Source: Pseudotabrizicola sp051200875
GTDB lineage: Bacteria > Pseudomonadota > Alphaproteobacteria > Rhodobacterales > Rhodobacteraceae
DNA: 64,000 nucleotides
Assembly (NCBI RefSeq): GCF_051200875.1
Contig: NZ_CP195191.1
Location: 1,798,001 to 1,862,000 of the forward strand
Direction: 5' to 3'
Position numbers and translations under genes: made by a program. Positions 63,104-64,000 of the stretch are shown one piece after another. How positions within the stretch are numbered: position 1 is the stretch's first letter; each line of letters begins with the position of its first letter. A model generated the notes under the pieces. It did no database searches, had not been told where the DNA came from, and saw nothing but the letters and a program-made list of their open reading frames with translations.

Positions 63104-63757
63104 ATGAAATTCTTTGTCGATACCGCGGATGTCGCCGCCATTTCCGAACTCAATGATTTGGGCATGGTTGATGGCGTCACCACCAACCCCTCGATCATTC
63201 TGAAATCCGGTCGTGACATTTTGGAAGTGACCAAGGAAATCTGCTCGATCGTCTCGGGCCCGGTTTCCGCCGAAGTCGTGGCGATGAAATCCGACGAAAT
63301 GATCGCCGAGGGCCGCAAGCTGGCCGCCATCGCCCCCAATATCGCGGTCAAGGTTCCGCTGACTTGGGACGGCCTCAAGACTTGTAAAGTGCTGTCGTCC
63401 GAAGGCTTCATGGTCAACGTGACGCTCTGCTTCAGCGTCAATCAGGCTCTTCTGGCCGCCAAGGCAGGCGCAACCTTCATCTCGCCCTTCATTGGTCGTC
63501 TGGATGACATCAACCTCGATGGTCTTGACCTGATCGCCGACATCCGCACGCTTTACGACAACTATGACTTCAACACGCAAATCCTTGCGGCTTCTGTGCG
63601 CACCGTAAACCATGCCAAGGACTGCGCTCTGATCGGCGCGGACGTGATGACCGCCCCTCCGGGCGTGATCAAGCAGATGGCCAACCATATCCTGACCGAC
63701 AAGGGTCTGGAACAGTTCATGGCCGACTGGGCCAAAACCGGCCAGAAGATCCTGTAA
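63104..63757 (+). CDS. Transaldolase/fructose-6-phosphate aldolase family
   Basis: 217 residues. MKFFVDTADVAAISEL, GVTTNPSIILKSG and NIAVKVPLTWDG (Schiff-base Lys) are TalB/FSA small-subtype features. It could be a transaldolase (pentose phosphate) or F6P aldolase; the two are not easily told apart by sequence. ATG 63104, with AAAGGAC upstream. Confidence 0.9.
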   Translation: MKFFVDTADVAAISELNDLGMVDGVTTNPSIILKSGRDILEVTKEICSIVSGPVSAEVVAMKSDEMIAEGRKLAAIAPNIAVKVPLTWDGLKTCKVLSSEGFMVNVTLCFSVNQALLAAKAGATFISPFIGRLDDINLDGLDLIADIRTLYDNYDFNTQILAASVRTVNHAKDCALIGADVMTAPPGVIKQMANHILTDKGLEQFMADWAKTGQKIL

Positions 63758-63765
63758 GGTCTTTC

Positions 63766-64000
63766 GTGGCCGCGCGGGCAAAGCACGACCACAAGGCAGT
63801 CTGGCACAAGCTGACCGCCCATTTTGCACCCCTGATCGAGGATGCGGGCTATGCCCCGCATCCTCGATTTCCTTTCAGCTATGACAAATACAATGCGGCC
63901 TATCAGGCAGATTTCATCGCTCCCGCGGCAGCAGATGGGATCAGGATGGCTTCCCTTGCCTATGGCCCGAACGAAAAGTGTTGGTACCTGACCGGCCTTT
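63766..64000 (+). CDS. Hypothetical protein, truncated by window end
   Basis: GTG at 63766, 8 nt after the transaldolase stop, with AAGG upstream. At least 78 codons remain open to the end of the window (VAARAKHDHKAVWHKLTAHF onward). No family recognised. Likely cotranscribed with the transaldolase gene. Confidence 0.55.
   Translation, partial: MAARAKHDHKAVWHKLTAHFAPLIEDAGYAPHPRFPFSYDKYNAAYQADFIAPAAADGIRMASLAYGPNEKCWYLTGL

Noticed and set aside
1..64000. tRNA, rRNA and CRISPR arrays
   Set aside because: No tRNA-like T-arm/CCA context, rRNA stretches or regularly spaced direct repeats were recognised by eye; a covariance-model scan would be decisive.

Overview
The window looks like a chromosomal segment from a Rhodobacteraceae-type alphaproteobacterium (order Rhodobacterales). 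GC content is high, the gene sets and orders are typical of that group (dnaG-rpoD, nrdR-ribD, ruvC-ruvA, prmA, PriA, a small transaldolase), and many start codons overlap the preceding stop by 4 nt. I did not recognise any rRNA, tRNA or CRISPR array.

Region 1 (1-12.7 kb, minus strand) is a complete assimilatory nitrate gene set. In transcription order it is nasT, nasS, a leader RNA, nrtA, nrtB, a fused double ATPase (nrtC/nrtD type), nirB, nirD, nasA and cobA. It covers sensing (NasS/NasT), nitrate import, reduction to nitrite and ammonium, and synthesis of the siroheme precursor. The nasS-nrtA leader carries two hexaloop hairpins of the ANTAR type. The second overlaps the 5' arm of an intrinsic terminator, so NasT-dependent antitermination can be read directly from the sequence. 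A perfect NtrC-type dyad lies inside the same terminator.

Region 2 (13.1-14.1 kb) is a secreted protein with an HETVH motif.

Region 3 (14.2-26.9 kb, mostly minus strand) is a mobile, defence-like island. It holds a giant exonuclease-RecQ-UvrD fusion, a 327-nt gap, a reverse transcriptase with a YVDD motif, and a family A DNA polymerase-like protein whose start codon overlaps the end of the RT gene. These are followed by a Mob/Pre-type relaxase, a hypothetical gene, decayed IS5-type transposase pieces and a tyrosine integrase preceded by phased 11-bp repeats. The helicase/RT/polymerase set is the best candidate for a poorly described system.

Region 4 (27-39 kb) has an orphan ybgC, mprF and a catabolic block. 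The block is an operon of MocD-like hydroxylase, MocE-like Rieske protein, a frameshifted hydroxypyruvate isomerase-like gene and a divergent PanB homologue, under a divergent LacI-type regulator. An AGE/YihS-type isomerase, a TetR regulator and a divergent flavin oxidoreductase of the demethylase type follow, then creA. Two strong dyads lie in the divergent promoters.

Region 5 (39-64 kb) is mostly housekeeping: dnaG, rpoD, a small GIY-YIG gene, a rhodanese, hlyU-like, nrdR-ribD, ruvCA-htpX-ruvB, a DUF1127 protein, prmA, a geranylgeranyl reductase-type oxidoreductase, msrA, an MFS transporter, a SulP transporter, a YCII/ECF42-type sigma pair, priA (TTG start), a transaldolase-family gene and a gene cut by the window end.
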